This document shows positions 1-9,725 of a stretch of 64,000 nucleotides of DNA, piece by piece. A program made the position numbers and the translations under genes. Below the pieces are notes generated by a model that saw nothing but the letters and a program-made list of their open reading frames with translations, was not told the DNA's origin and searched no databases. Origin of the DNA: Dyadobacter arcticus (GTDB taxonomy: Bacteria > Bacteroidota > Bacteroidia > Cytophagales > Spirosomataceae); the NCBI RefSeq assembly GCF_011762185.1, contig NZ_JAASQJ010000005.1:62001-126000 (forward strand). Direction: 5' to 3'. Within the stretch, counting starts at the first letter, position 1. Each line of letters starts with the position of its first letter.

Positions 1-1
1 G

Positions 2-565
2 GTATCGGGCACTTTCTTCCAGAGGCTTCAAAATGATCTGATAGACTATGTGACAACGCCTTACGCGCAAATGCCTCGCAAAGATAATCTTTCCAAAACA
101 GGCACTTTTGGTCTGGCTTTGAATATTGCCGAAGTAAACACGACTGGATTTGAACTTGACATTCAATCGGTTAAGGCCCTCACCGCCAATCAAAAACTGA
201 TTTTTAATGCAGGCTTCACCTGGCTCGACAGCAAGAATAACAGCCAGGTAACTTCATTTTATGTATCCTCTCATGCCAAATTCCTGACCAATTTTTCAGC
301 GATTTATCAGATTTCAGGATTCTCGCTCAGCCTGAACGGATTATATAAAAAACGCGCAACCCGGGAAGCCAGCGCCATCGAAGCAACCATTTCCAAAAAC
401 TACTTTATCTTGAATGCAAAAGCTGAATATGCGTTCCTCAACCGCACATTAGCGATTTTCGTACAGGCAGACAATGCATTCGATGTGCAATACAGTGACT
501 TGCTGGGATCAAAAATGCCTGGGAAATGGCTGATGGCCGGGATTCGGTACAATCTTGTGAAGTGA
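2..565 (+). CDS. TonB-dependent receptor, C-terminal fragment cut by window edge
   Basis: The reading frame is open from the left edge, so the start lies outside the window and only about 187 C-terminal residues are seen. The visible part alternates hydrophobic and polar stretches as in the last strands of an outer-membrane beta-barrel. It includes a TGFELDIQ strand and ends FVQADNAFDVQYSDLLGS...GIRYNLVK, a layout typical of TonB-dependent receptors (VxNxFDxxY near the end). Such receptors import siderophores, cobalamin or glycans using TonB energy. The substrate cannot be told without the plug domain. An ATG-free internal GTG at 50 is not the real start. Confidence 0.8.
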   Translation, partial: VSGTFFQRLQNDLIDYVTTPYAQMPRKDNLSKTGTFGLALNIAEVNTTGFELDIQSVKALTANQKLIFNAGFTWLDSKNNSQVTSFYVSSHAKFLTNFSAIYQISGFSLSLNGLYKKRATREASAIEATISKNYFILNAKAEYAFLNRTLAIFVQADNAFDVQYSDLLGSKMPGKWLMAGIRYNLVK

Positions 566-595
566 AATTGAATCGTTATTTTCAGAGACTTCGTA

Positions 596-603
596 TATTT
601 TTG
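596..603 (+). promoter_or_regulatory. candidate -7 promoter box TATTTTTG
   Basis: This matches the Bacteroidetes -7 consensus TAnnTTTG and lies 16 nt before the hydrolase ATG at 620. A possible -33 TTG is at 568-570, with rather long spacing. Confidence 0.35.
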
Positions 604-619
604 AAAGCGATAGTTTCTT

Positions 620-1375
620 ATGTTTTCTAATGTTCGGGTTTCCTTCATTTTATTGATCATCTGTCTGGCCCTCAATAGTCAGCGTTCATTTTCCCAATCT
701 TCACTTTCGGATTCTTCCAAAATGAATGTTTACTTTTTGAGTGGCCTGGGTGCAGATAAGCGGGTTTTTAGCAAATTGAAACTCGATGATCAGTTTGTTG
801 TAAACCACATTGAATGGATTAAACCGGAGAAAAAAGAAACATTGGCGCATTATGCAAGCCGGTTAATCGCGCAGATCGACACTACCCGGCCGTTTCAATT
901 GGTTGGCTTATCTTTTGGGGGCATAATCGCTTCCGAAATGTCCGATATTATCCAACCTAAGCAAATTATCCTCATTTCCAGCACGCCGACTGGCATTCCA
1001 GTATCAAAGGGATATCAGGGGTTAATCAAATTTTTGTTGTTATCCCCATTTGCAGCACCCATTTTGAAATCGACGAATTCCATTGTTTACAAATATTTTG
1101 GAGCGGATACGCCAGAACTTCAAACCTTATTAAAGGCCATTTTGCATGATATGGATGGCAAATTTTTGAAATGGGCTTTGAACAGAATGAGCAGCTGGGG
1201 CCGCAAAAATAAGCCCGATCATTTGTTTCACATCCATGGAACGAACGACAAACTCATCTCCATTAAACTCGTGCAACCCGATGTAACCATCGAAGGAGCC
1301 GGACACTTAATGGTTTACGGCCAGGCCGACCAGGTATCGGTTATTTTAAACAAGCAGTTGAAATTGGGTAACTAA
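620..1375 (+). CDS. exported alpha/beta-hydrolase
   Basis: This is a 251-residue protein. Residues 1-26 look like a signal peptide (hydrophobic core ILLIICLAL, cleavage near SFSQ-SS), so it probably acts in the periplasm. The mature part has an alpha/beta-hydrolase layout. The nucleophile elbow is G-L-S-F-G-G with Ser98, and the C-terminal GAGHLMV supplies the catalytic histidine after a HGTNDKLI stretch with the likely acid. The substrate is unknown; the family includes esterases and lipases. The stop overlaps the end of the convergent oxidoreductase gene by 4 bp. Confidence 0.8.
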   Translation: MFSNVRVSFILLIICLALNSQRSFSQSSLSDSSKMNVYFLSGLGADKRVFSKLKLDDQFVVNHIEWIKPEKKETLAHYASRLIAQIDTTRPFQLVGLSFGGIIASEMSDIIQPKQIILISSTPTGIPVSKGYQGLIKFLLLSPFAAPILKSTNSIVYKYFGADTPELQTLLKAILHDMDGKFLKWALNRMSSWGRKNKPDHLFHIHGTNDKLISIKLVQPDVTIEGAGHLMVYGQADQVSVILNKQLKLGN

Positions 1376-2352
1376 TCCCAATCATTCACGAGAACAATTT
1401 TTCCAATATGCTCGCTGCTTTCCATTAAAGTATGTGCATCAGACGCAGCTGACATTGGGAATTGTTTATATATAACCGGCTGAAAATGGCCACTATCAAT
1501 AATAGGCCACACTTTTTCCTTAATTTCCTTGGCGAGGGCTGCTTTAAATTCAGGCTCCCGATTTCTCAAAGTGCTTCCCGTAATGGTTAGCCGGTTTCGC
1601 ATAATCAGACCAAAATCAATGCCATTGGCTATGTTACCATTCATTGTATTGATAAAAACCAATCGCCCGTCCCTTCGCAGCAACCTGATATTTTTTGGGA
1701 TATAATCCCCTCCAACCATATCGAGAATCACGTCTACGCCAGATTCTTTGAGGATTTCCTCGAAATCTTCGGTTTTATAATTAATGCTTAAATCTGACCC
1801 CAATGCATTACAAGCATCACATTTTGAGTCACTTCCGGCCGTTGTAAAAACTTTTGCACCAAAAGCTTTTGCCAATTGGATAGCCGTGATGCCAATACCG
1901 CTGCTGCCGCCATGCACCAGAAAATTTTCTCCTGATTGCAGATTACCCCTTTGGAATACATTATGCCAGACTGTAGAAACGGTTTCCGGCAGCGATGCCG
2001 CTTGCACAAAGTCAAAACCATTTGGAATCGGCAAACAATGTCCAGCATTGGCAATTGCATATTCCGCATATCCGCCGCCTGTCAGCAATGCGCAAACCTG
2101 ATCACCCTGTTCCCAATCTATCACCCCATCTCCTACTTGTTCGATTATTCCGGCAATTTCAAGTCCGGGAACGTCCTTCGAAGCATCCGGAGGTGGCGGA
2201 TATTTGCCTTTGCGTTGCAAAATGTCCGGCCTGTTGACGCCTGCTGCATACACTTTGATTAGTATTTCATTTTCTGCAAGTACTGGGATTTCCCTATACT
2301 GCATACACAAAACATCAGGATCACCCGAACTGGTAATAACTACGGCTTTCAT
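1372..2352 (-). CDS. NAD(P)H quinone oxidoreductase, zinc-independent MDR family (PIG3-like)
   Basis: The 326 residues fit a medium-chain dehydrogenase/reductase without structural zinc. The N-terminal catalytic domain contains AGVNRPDILQRKG and PPPP segments typical of the PIG3/TP53I3 quinone reductase branch. The Rossmann domain has VHGGSSGIG near residue 147, the cofactor-binding loop. The family reduces quinones or other activated carbonyls with NADPH. It lies 17 bp after the YccF gene on the same strand and is probably co-transcribed with it. Confidence 0.88.
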   Translation of the reverse strand: MKAVVITSSGDPDVLCMQYREIPVLAENEILIKVYAAGVNRPDILQRKGKYPPPPDASKDVPGLEIAGIIEQVGDGVIDWEQGDQVCALLTGGGYAEYAIANAGHCLPIPNGFDFVQAASLPETVSTVWHNVFQRGNLQSGENFLVHGGSSGIGITAIQLAKAFGAKVFTTAGSDSKCDACNALGSDLSINYKTEDFEEILKESGVDVILDMVGGDYIPKNIRLLRRDGRLVFINTMNGNIANGIDFGLIMRNRLTITGSTLRNREPEFKAALAKEIKEKVWPIIDSGHFQPVIYKQFPMSAASDAHTLMESSEHIGKIVLVNDWD

Positions 2353-2369
2353 GAAATTGAATTGAAATA

Positions 2370-2738
2370 CTAATAAATTTCTTTTCCAAAAGGGGTGAAA
2401 GAAAGACTCATCAGCTTGAAATGCTGCCTCGCAAAAGGGAGTCCGATAATGGTAATGGCAAGAATTATTCCAAACACCAGGTGGGTCAATGCGATCCAGA
2501 TCCCTCCTATTAAAATCCAGACAATATTAAATATAGTAGAAAGACAGCCGGTATTGCCGGGAACTTCACGCACTTGCTGGCCGAAAGGAAATAAGGTAAG
2601 GAAGCCGATTTTAAAACATTGTATGCCGAAAGGGATTCCAATAATGGTGAGACAGAGCACAAATCCTGAAATCATGTATTCGAGAAAGACAATGAATCCG
2701 CCGAAAATAAGCCAGATAATGTTTCCGATTAAGTTCAT
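2370..2738 (-). CDS. YccF domain-containing inner-membrane protein
   Basis: The 122 residues contain two homologous halves, each with a hydrophobic segment followed by IIGIPFGIQCFKIG or IIGLPFARQHFKL. This is the duplicated YccF domain. Four hydrophobic stretches suggest a small integral membrane protein. No biochemical function is established for the family. It sits between the pseudouridine synthase and the oxidoreductase on the same strand. Confidence 0.9.
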   Translation of the reverse strand: MNLIGNIIWLIFGGFIVFLEYMISGFVLCLTIIGIPFGIQCFKIGFLTLFPFGQQVREVPGNTGCLSTIFNIVWILIGGIWIALTHLVFGIILAITIIGLPFARQHFKLMSLSFTPFGKEIY

Positions 2739-2796
2739 GATGAGATGCGTTAAGTAAGATGGCTAATAGATGGCGTAAATCTAGTCTTGCCATTTA

Positions 2797-3468
2797 TTAT
2801 ACGGCAGCGTTTTTTACAGACGGCGACACAGACGAACGGCTGGAAGAAATCGCGGATTGCCAGTTATCAATTTTTAAGCACCGGAAAAATTCTGTTTCCT
2901 CTATTTCTCTCACTCCGCCAGGCGGAAGGTCGCCCAAGGTGAGGTCTTCAATGCTGGCCCGCACCAGTCGCTTGCACCGGTGCCCGGCAGTCCGCACCAT
3001 TTTCCTGATCTGATGGTATTTGCCTTCGGTTAATGTAATGCTCAGCCAGGTAGTGGGAATATGTTCCCAGGTTTCATTTTTATGTTTTGATAAAATTTCA
3101 GGTCTCGAAATGATTTCCACTTCGCATGGAGAAGTAACATATTCAACCCCTCCTTTAACCAGAATCCCAATGCCCAACCGTAGCTGTTGCAAGGTATCTT
3201 CACCTACATGATGCCCCACATTAACCCAATAGGTACGTTTGTGAGGCACTTCACCCATAAAAAGCAGACTAGTAACTCTTTTATTGGTAGTAAGTATCAG
3301 CAACCCCTCAGAATGACTGTCCAATCTTCCGATCGCATGCGTCCCTTCTGGAAAATCGAAATCAATGTCCCCCAAAAGCCGCACATCATCCGAGCTTACA
3401 AACTGGGAAACCATATTTGCGGGCTTATTGATGATAAAATACCGGTGCTGGGTTGAAGTCATGGGCAA
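2797..3468 (-). CDS. rRNA pseudouridine synthase, RsuA/RluE-type
   Basis: The 223-residue protein has the RsuA/RluB/E/F core. GRLDSHSEGLLILT carries the catalytic aspartate, followed by KTYWV-like and EGKYHQIRKM motifs of the fold. It begins directly with YFIINKP and has no N-terminal S4 RNA-binding domain, as in RluE rather than RsuA/RluB. It should isomerise a uridine in 23S rRNA; the exact position is not predictable from sequence alone. The last ~25 residues are serine-rich and probably disordered. Confidence 0.87.
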   Translation of the reverse strand: MPMTSTQHRYFIINKPANMVSQFVSSDDVRLLGDIDFDFPEGTHAIGRLDSHSEGLLILTTNKRVTSLLFMGEVPHKRTYWVNVGHHVGEDTLQQLRLGIGILVKGGVEYVTSPCEVEIISRPEILSKHKNETWEHIPTTWLSITLTEGKYHQIRKMVRTAGHRCKRLVRASIEDLTLGDLPPGGVREIEETEFFRCLKIDNWQSAISSSRSSVSPSVKNAAV

Positions 3469-3477
3469 AGGTACCTC

Positions 3478-4530
3478 CTAATGCCCTTTCTCATAATGCA
3501 TTTTGAGCAAATCCTCTCCGAAATCGCTGGCAAGGTCCCGTACAACGGAATGTACGTGGTTGCCTCCGTTTTGGGTATTATCAAATTCGATCAAAAATGT
3601 GGGGCCGTGAATGCGGTAATAATGTCCGTGGCCCGGACCGATTTCAGCTTTTTCATCTCCCATCCAGGCAAAATGGATTTTGCTAAGGTCATTTTTTTCT
3701 AATTCGTCCCATTGCTGGTTTTTCAAGGTGATGTGGTAGCGTGTCAGATATATCATAATAAGGTTTTTGAAAATCGCTTTTTGCTCCGCTTTCATCTCAC
3801 CCATTGTAATTCCCTGCATGCTTTCCAGGGAAGCTTTCCGAGAATTGGATGTAAAAATCTCATTGGGAGCCTTGGCTCCCAGGCTGGCTTTCTGATGTTG
3901 GGCTGCGTCCAGACTATTCAAAAGCTCAAATGCAAGATCCTGCTCTGCCTTCAAAATGCGCTTACCTTTTTGGGGAACATCCGCCAGTACTTGTCCCGGA
4001 TTGCTTCCAAAAAAGCTCGGCGTGTAGGTTACTTCTCCTTTTATGGACGAAAAATGCAGGGATAAGTGGTGCCCTTCCATCCGCCAGCCCCAGGGATCAT
4101 TCCCAGGTGTCCCGAAAACCAGAAATGCATAGTTTTCCGGATCGCGGTAGGAATCATTCGCTGGCCTGGTTTCTACAACTCTCAATACATTTTCGAGATC
4201 AATGATCTGTTCAGCTTTGCTGTATCCTTCCAGGCTCAATACAAGCTTTACCATCGCCATCGCCGCCTTTTCCTGGTCGGGGTTTAACTCTTTGAATGTT
4301 ATTCCTTTCCTGGCCCTGGGAGTGAAATTCCAGTCAAACCGCATCGGATCATTGTAAGGCAATAAAGCTACCTTTTGCTGGTCCGAGCTCAGCGTTTTGA
4401 GAAATGCATTCGTAACTGCTGCCATTTCATTCGCCAGCTTTTCATCTTTCAGTTTTTCAGTCGCAAACACAGCATTTGCAGCAGCCAATCCAAGGAGCAG
4501 GAATGCCAGTATTATCTTTTTCATATGCAT
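3478..4530 (-). CDS. DUF3500 domain-containing exported protein
   Basis: The 350-residue protein has an N-terminal signal peptide (two possible ATGs at 4530 and 4524, core IILAFLLLGLAAANAVFA). The remainder matches DUF3500: a LPYNDPMRFDWNFTPR-like segment, WGWRMEGHHLSLHF, and a C-terminal GHGHYYRIHGPTFLIEFDN...NHVHSVVRDL. The several conserved histidines suggest metal or ligand binding, but the family has no assigned reaction. It is transcribed alone, divergent from the FIST operon. Confidence 0.85.
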   Translation of the reverse strand: MHMKKIILAFLLLGLAAANAVFATEKLKDEKLANEMAAVTNAFLKTLSSDQQKVALLPYNDPMRFDWNFTPRARKGITFKELNPDQEKAAMAMVKLVLSLEGYSKAEQIIDLENVLRVVETRPANDSYRDPENYAFLVFGTPGNDPWGWRMEGHHLSLHFSSIKGEVTYTPSFFGSNPGQVLADVPQKGKRILKAEQDLAFELLNSLDAAQHQKASLGAKAPNEIFTSNSRKASLESMQGITMGEMKAEQKAIFKNLIMIYLTRYHITLKNQQWDELEKNDLSKIHFAWMGDEKAEIGPGHGHYYRIHGPTFLIEFDNTQNGGNHVHSVVRDLASDFGEDLLKMHYEKGH

Positions 4531-4773
4531 ACGATTTAGGAATTACACAATGGTTTCTTCTAAAAGTGAAAAGTAAATCGGGCCGAGAAACTACCATCCG
4601 GTTTCCCACCATTCCGGGGAGCTGTTATCTTCCATTAAGGAATTTCCTTTCCCTCGTTATTGTAGCCATTGTATTTCCTACATATACATAGCGATAGATG
4701 TAAAATTAATTCGTCTATCAAAAACTTTATGTAAATTGATAATCGATTTAATCAGCTACAAATTACCCTCTCT

Positions 4774-5898
4774 ATGCAAATTGAACAATTCGTTTACACC
4801 GACGCTTCTACAAGCGTCGCGTTTTCCTTCGTCCCCCAATTGCTCTTCGTGTTTGGAAACAGGGACATGCTCGAAAAAAGCAGTATAATCGCTCATTTAT
4901 CCGAACAATTTCCGGAAGCCATTTTTTCAGGATGCTCTACGGCGGGAGAAATCGCCAACGTTTCCGTTCGGGATCACACCATTATCATAACTGGCATCCT
5001 GTTTGAAAATACCCTCGTTAAAAGTGCAAAAATTGCGCTGAACGAGATTCAGTTTAGCAGCGTTGAAGCCGGCCGACAGCTGGTGGAACAGTTTCCAAAA
5101 GAGGGACTTCGGCATATTTTTGTTGTTTCAGATGGCCTCAAAGTGAACGGGACCGACCTGGTCAAAGGTATGACTGAAGGGCTGGATTCAGAGGTAACAT
5201 TAACTGGCGGCCTGGCAGGCGACGGATCTCATTTTCAGAAAACCGTAATCGTTGAACCTGATGGCACCGTTACAACCGAAAGCGTAGCAGCGGTAGGATT
5301 TTATGGAGAAAGCTTGTCGATTGGTTTCGGCTCGCGCGGCGGGTGGGACAGTTTTGGACTGGACAGGCGTGTTACCAGATCCAAAGAAAACATCTTATTT
5401 GAAATCGACGGCGAACCTGCCTTGGACCTTTATAAATCGTTCCTTGGCGACAAAGCCAAAGATCTGCCCGCTTCGGGATTGCTTTTCCCGCTCAGCATGA
5501 GGGATAGCGAGGACCGTGCGCCGGTTGTTCGCACTATTCTTGGTATTAATGAAATGGATAAAAGCCTCACTTTTGCCGGCGATATCCCCGAAGGATCATT
5601 CGTTCGGCTTATGAAAGCCAATAATGACCGGCTCATTACGGGTGCGGAGGAAGCGGCACATGCTGCCTCCGAAGGTTTGAAAAACGATCCTGAATTTGCG
5701 CTGCTCGTAAGTTGCGTCGGGCGGAAGCTGGTACTTAAACAAATGGTTGAAGAAGAAGTAGAATGCGTGTCCGAAGTACTGGCCGATCCGGTGATAACAG
5801 GCTTTTACTCGTACGGAGAGCTGGCGCCATTTAATCGCAACTCGCTATGCGAATTGCATAACCAAACGATGACAATCACCACTTTCAGAGAATCTTAA
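4774..5898 (+). CDS. FIST-domain sensory protein
   Basis: The 374 residues comprise a FIST_N domain (about 25-215, with FSGCSTAGEI and TGGLAGDG motifs) and a FIST_C domain (about 225-365, ending DPVITGFYSYGELAPF). FIST modules are predicted intracellular sensors of small ligands, possibly amino acids, that feed two-component systems. There is no signal peptide or membrane segment. The stop codon is followed after one base by the histidine-kinase start, so it is first in a signalling operon and likely provides the input to that kinase. Confidence 0.9.
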   Translation: MQIEQFVYTDASTSVAFSFVPQLLFVFGNRDMLEKSSIIAHLSEQFPEAIFSGCSTAGEIANVSVRDHTIIITGILFENTLVKSAKIALNEIQFSSVEAGRQLVEQFPKEGLRHIFVVSDGLKVNGTDLVKGMTEGLDSEVTLTGGLAGDGSHFQKTVIVEPDGTVTTESVAAVGFYGESLSIGFGSRGGWDSFGLDRRVTRSKENILFEIDGEPALDLYKSFLGDKAKDLPASGLLFPLSMRDSEDRAPVVRTILGINEMDKSLTFAGDIPEGSFVRLMKANNDRLITGAEEAAHAASEGLKNDPEFALLVSCVGRKLVLKQMVEEEVECVSEVLADPVITGFYSYGELAPFNRNSLCELHNQTMTITTFRES

Positions 5899-5899
5899 A

Positions 5900-7252
5900 A
5901 TGCCTACCCTCGAAATAACAGATGTTAATTATCATAGGCTCTTAAAACGACAGATCAGGAAGTCGCTCCCTCCTGAACTGGCAGAAAGTCCTGAAATTCA
6001 GGACTTTCTATTGTCGGTTCACCAGGCTTACTCCGAATTTCAGGATGATTTAGGTAGGGTGGAATTGATTTTAGAGCAAAGTTCTGGTGAATTATTTAAA
6101 GCGAACCGTGAACTAAGCCGGATAGCACAGGAAAAAACTGAAGAGGCTGCATTGACAAGCAAACGCCTGGAAGAGGTCGTCAGCAGCATTACCGAAGTAC
6201 TGGTTCAGCTTGACAAAAGCGGTAACATTATATACCTCAATAACGCCTGGGAAAATATTACCGGCTATACGGTGAGCGAGAGCCTTAACCGTAACTGGAT
6301 GGATTTCTTCTCGGATTCAGCCGAAGAAATACACCAGATCCTGGAATCTGATTTACAGACTATTGAGGCGACGATCAAGATTTTCACTGCCAATAAAAAG
6401 GAAATTTGGGTGGGCGTTTCATTAAGTCACCAATACGCGGGTGATCAGCATGTCGGATACATCGGGACTTTTTCGGATGTGACTGAGCGGATTAATGCGG
6501 ACAAAAAACTGAAGTCTTACATGCGTGACCTGGAAAGGATCAATGCAGAGCTCGACCAATTCGCCTATGTAGTAAGCCACGATTTGAAGGCTCCTTTACG
6601 GGCGATCAATAATTTGTCTGAGTGGATCGAAGAAGATATCAGCCATATGCTGGAGGGTGAAACCATCGATCAGTTCAGGCTGCTCCGGGGACGTGTGCAC
6701 AGAATGGAAAGCCTGATTAATGGTATCCTGTCCTATTCAAGGGCCGGGAGGATTAAGACGGTCAGGGAAAGATTTGTGATCAAAACCCTTCTGGATGATT
6801 TGTGCGAAACATTCAGCAATAAGGGCACAGTGCGGTTTAATCTGGAAGGTAACCTCGATCTGATTTTGGATACCGAAAAAATTACATTAAGCCAGATCCT
6901 GCAAAACCTGATTTCCAACGGTATTAAATATAATGATAAGCCAGAAGTAGAAATCGCGATCGGCTGGACGGAAGATGCGACAAAATTCGAATTTTATGTT
7001 GGCGACAACGGCCCGGGAATTAGTCCCGAATTTCACGAAAGGATATTTGTCATTTTCCAAACATTACAAGCCAGAGATGAAATGGAAAGTACCGGAGTAG
7101 GGCTGGCTATCGTGAAAAAAATCCTGGACGAGAAAGGCGGCGTAATCCGGATAGAATCCAAAATGAATGAGGGGACGAAGTTTTTCTTTACCTGGCCAAA
7201 AAATGAAATCAAAGATCCAGAAGCATCTCTTAAAAATAACCCTTTTCAATAA
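5900..7252 (+). CDS. PAS-domain sensor histidine kinase (cytosolic)
   Basis: The 450-residue kinase has no transmembrane segment. A helical N-terminus with a likely coiled coil (about 45-95) is followed by a PAS domain (about 95-205). The HisKA domain has YVVSHDLKAPLRAI with His227 as phospho-acceptor. The HATPase has an N box (QNLISNGIKYN), G1 (DNGPGIS) and G2 (GVGLAIVKKI). This H-box style resembles phytochrome-type kinases that pair with Rcp1-like regulators, and such a regulator follows. Input probably comes from the FIST protein and the PAS ligand. Confidence 0.92.
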   Translation: MPTLEITDVNYHRLLKRQIRKSLPPELAESPEIQDFLLSVHQAYSEFQDDLGRVELILEQSSGELFKANRELSRIAQEKTEEAALTSKRLEEVVSSITEVLVQLDKSGNIIYLNNAWENITGYTVSESLNRNWMDFFSDSAEEIHQILESDLQTIEATIKIFTANKKEIWVGVSLSHQYAGDQHVGYIGTFSDVTERINADKKLKSYMRDLERINAELDQFAYVVSHDLKAPLRAINNLSEWIEEDISHMLEGETIDQFRLLRGRVHRMESLINGILSYSRAGRIKTVRERFVIKTLLDDLCETFSNKGTVRFNLEGNLDLILDTEKITLSQILQNLISNGIKYNDKPEVEIAIGWTEDATKFEFYVGDNGPGISPEFHERIFVIFQTLQARDEMESTGVGLAIVKKILDEKGGVIRIESKMNEGTKFFFTWPKNEIKDPEASLKNNPFQ

Positions 7253-7270
7253 TCAATAGCTAAAACTCAA

Positions 7271-7693
7271 ATGTCCCTTTCTAACCCTGTTGCGATGACC
7301 ATATTATTGGTAGAAGACGATGAAGTAGATGTAATGAATGTGAAGCGCGCATTCAAGAAAAACAATATTTCCAATCCACTGATTGTAGCGTCCAATGGCA
7401 TTGAAGCCCTGGCGGTACTTCGCTCGGAAGTTCCAAGACCACGAATCGTGCTGCTGGACCTGAATATGCCAAGGATGGGTGGCATCGAATTTCTTAAAGA
7501 AATTCGTCAGGATGCGGAGCTGAGCTCTCTATCCGTTTTTGTTATGACGACTTCTAATGAAGATAGTGATAAGATCGACGCTTTCAACCTCAATGTTGCC
7601 GGATACATTTTGAAGCCACTTTCTATGGACAGGTTTATCGCAGCGGTTTCAACATTAAATAGTTATTGGACGCTTTGCGAGTTTCCGGAATAA
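7271..7693 (+). CDS. single-domain response regulator, Rcp1-like
   Basis: The 140-residue protein is a stand-alone receiver domain. The acidic pair is in LLVEDDEVD, the phospho-acceptor Asp63 in LLDLNMPRMGG, the switch threonine in MTTSNE, and the lysine in ILKPLS. It has no output domain, as in CheY- and Rcp1-type regulators. It lies 18 bp after the kinase. An internal ATG at 7295 would also leave an intact domain. Confidence 0.92.
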   Translation: MSLSNPVAMTILLVEDDEVDVMNVKRAFKKNNISNPLIVASNGIEALAVLRSEVPRPRIVLLDLNMPRMGGIEFLKEIRQDAELSSLSVFVMTTSNEDSDKIDAFNLNVAGYILKPLSMDRFIAAVSTLNSYWTLCEFPE

Positions 7694-7721
7694 TTTACTC
7701 AACACCAATTTGACAGATTTT

Positions 7722-9725
7722 ATGGATGCATTAACGATTCTGCTTGTTGAAGATGACGATATTGACGCTATGAACCTGATCCGGGCTATCAAAAAGTCAC
7801 AGGTGGAAATCGGCGAAGTCAAAATCTGTAAATATGCGGAAGATGCTTTGTTAATGCTCAATTCGTGGCAACCGAGCTGTATTTTTCTCGATTACCAACT
7901 CCCCAAGACAAGCGGCCTCGAATTACTTAAAAAGATCAAAACTACGGCACCCAATCTGCCGGTAATTGTCCTTACTTCCCAGGGAGATGAGCGCATTGCA
8001 GTAGAAATGATGAAAGCTGGCGCGACCGATTATTTTCCCAAATCCGAAATTAATTCTGAGAAACTAACGAAGGCTTTTCATACGATGAGCCAAATGCTAG
8101 AAGTTGAAAAAGGCAGGGAGGAAGCACGTCAGAAATTGGCAGAAAAAGAGGAGTTTATCAATAAAATCGCCCTGTTATCACCCAATATTATTTATGTAAT
8201 AGATATCGAAAAATGGACTAATATCTTCCATAACAAACAGATCTGGAAGATCCTTGGCTACTCGGAAGATGATATTATGATCGATAGCTACAACGGCCTT
8301 TCACAGATCATCAATAACCAGGACCAGCTTACCTTCCGCAAACATTATCATTATATGCGGAATTGGGTAAAAGATGAAGATGTGGTTGAGAACGAATTCC
8401 GGTTGATGCACAAAGATGGTTCCGAGGTATGGATCATTACCCGTGAAGTTCCTTTTAAGCGAAATGAAAAAGGAATGGTGCAGGAGGTATTGGGAACTGC
8501 CATTGACATTACCAGCCGAAAAATAGCTGAAAAAGAACTCATTCAGGCAAAAAAGGACGCTGAGGAAGCTACACGGATCAAATCCGACTTCCTGTCCACG
8601 ATGAGTCACGAAATCAGGACGCCCATGAACGGCATCATTGGATTTACTGACTTGCTGCTGACCAGCGATTTTGCAGGGCAGGACAGGGAATATCTGAAAA
8701 TGATCAAATATTCTGCCGATAACCTGATGGTGATCCTAAATGACATTCTGGACTTTTCAAAAATTGAAGCAGGTAAGTTTGGTCTTGAAAATTTCGAATT
8801 TGATCTGAAAGAGAAGCTGGATTATCTCGTTAAAACATTCGAAGTAAGGGCCAAGGAAAAATCCGTTGACCTCAGCTTTCATTTCGATGATAATGTGCCC
8901 CATATTTTGATGGGTGATGCATACAGGCTTAATCAGATCCTGATTAACCTCGTCGGAAATGCAATCAAATTCACAGAAGATGGGTTCGTAAAGGTTTCAG
9001 TCCATCTTCACCAGGATTACGGCTCCAATCTTGATATCCGGATTGAAGTGGAAGATTCGGGGATTGGAATTTCAGAAGACAAGTTGAGTGCTATTTTTGA
9101 AAGTTTTTCCCAGGCACATAACAACAATGCGACCCGGTATTTTGGCGGAACTGGTCTTGGTTTGAGCATAACACGCAAAATCACCGAGCTCATGAACGGA
9201 ACCATTACTGCGAAGAGCAAACTTGGCGAAGGTGCCACATTCAGCGTAATCCTGAATTTTGGAAAAGGCGGAACCTCATTTGAAGAAGAACGAATGAAAG
9301 CACCCGAGATCCTTTCGCTCAAAGGTTATCGGATCCTGGCGGCCGAAGATATTCCCGCTAACCAGATACTGTTGAAGCATTTACTTCGAAAGTGGGAAGC
9401 AGAATTCGTTATCTGTAACAACGGAAAAGAAGTGTTGAACAGTCTGGAAGACGGCAGTGAATTTGACCTGATCTTAATGGACATTCAAATGCCGGTCATG
9501 GATGGGATTACCGCTATGAAAAAGATCCAGCATAGTTTCCCGCAATATGCCCACATTCCGGTCATTGCATTTACAGCCGATACCTTTGCGCAGACTGCTC
9601 CGGAGATTGCCAGCTGCAACTTTACAGACTTTGTTACCAAGCCATTTAAGGCAGAAGAACTCATTAAGGTAATCAGCAGGCACTTGGCATTTACGAAAGC
9701 TGCACCCTCAGCCTTGGCTAACTGA
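7722..9725 (+). CDS. hybrid histidine kinase REC-PAS-HisKA-HATPase-REC
   Basis: From the ATG at 7722 the protein has 667 residues; a TTG at 7710 would add four. The order is: receiver (LLVEDDDID, acceptor in FLDYQLPKTSG), short coiled linker, PAS/PAC (about 140-270), HisKA with FLSTMSHEIRTPMNGI, HATPase (LVGNAIKF, DSGIGIS, GTGLGLSI), and a terminal receiver with MDIQMPVMDG. The first receiver lets it accept phosphate from the upstream kinase, and the last can pass it on. No membrane segment or DNA-binding domain is seen, so the final target lies elsewhere. Confidence 0.9.
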   Translation: MDALTILLVEDDDIDAMNLIRAIKKSQVEIGEVKICKYAEDALLMLNSWQPSCIFLDYQLPKTSGLELLKKIKTTAPNLPVIVLTSQGDERIAVEMMKAGATDYFPKSEINSEKLTKAFHTMSQMLEVEKGREEARQKLAEKEEFINKIALLSPNIIYVIDIEKWTNIFHNKQIWKILGYSEDDIMIDSYNGLSQIINNQDQLTFRKHYHYMRNWVKDEDVVENEFRLMHKDGSEVWIITREVPFKRNEKGMVQEVLGTAIDITSRKIAEKELIQAKKDAEEATRIKSDFLSTMSHEIRTPMNGIIGFTDLLLTSDFAGQDREYLKMIKYSADNLMVILNDILDFSKIEAGKFGLENFEFDLKEKLDYLVKTFEVRAKEKSVDLSFHFDDNVPHILMGDAYRLNQILINLVGNAIKFTEDGFVKVSVHLHQDYGSNLDIRIEVEDSGIGISEDKLSAIFESFSQAHNNNATRYFGGTGLGLSITRKITELMNGTITAKSKLGEGATFSVILNFGKGGTSFEEERMKAPEILSLKGYRILAAEDIPANQILLKHLLRKWEAEFVICNNGKEVLNSLEDGSEFDLILMDIQMPVMDGITAMKKIQHSFPQYAHIPVIAFTADTFAQTAPEIASCNFTDFVTKPFKAEELIKVISRHLAFTKAAPSALAN

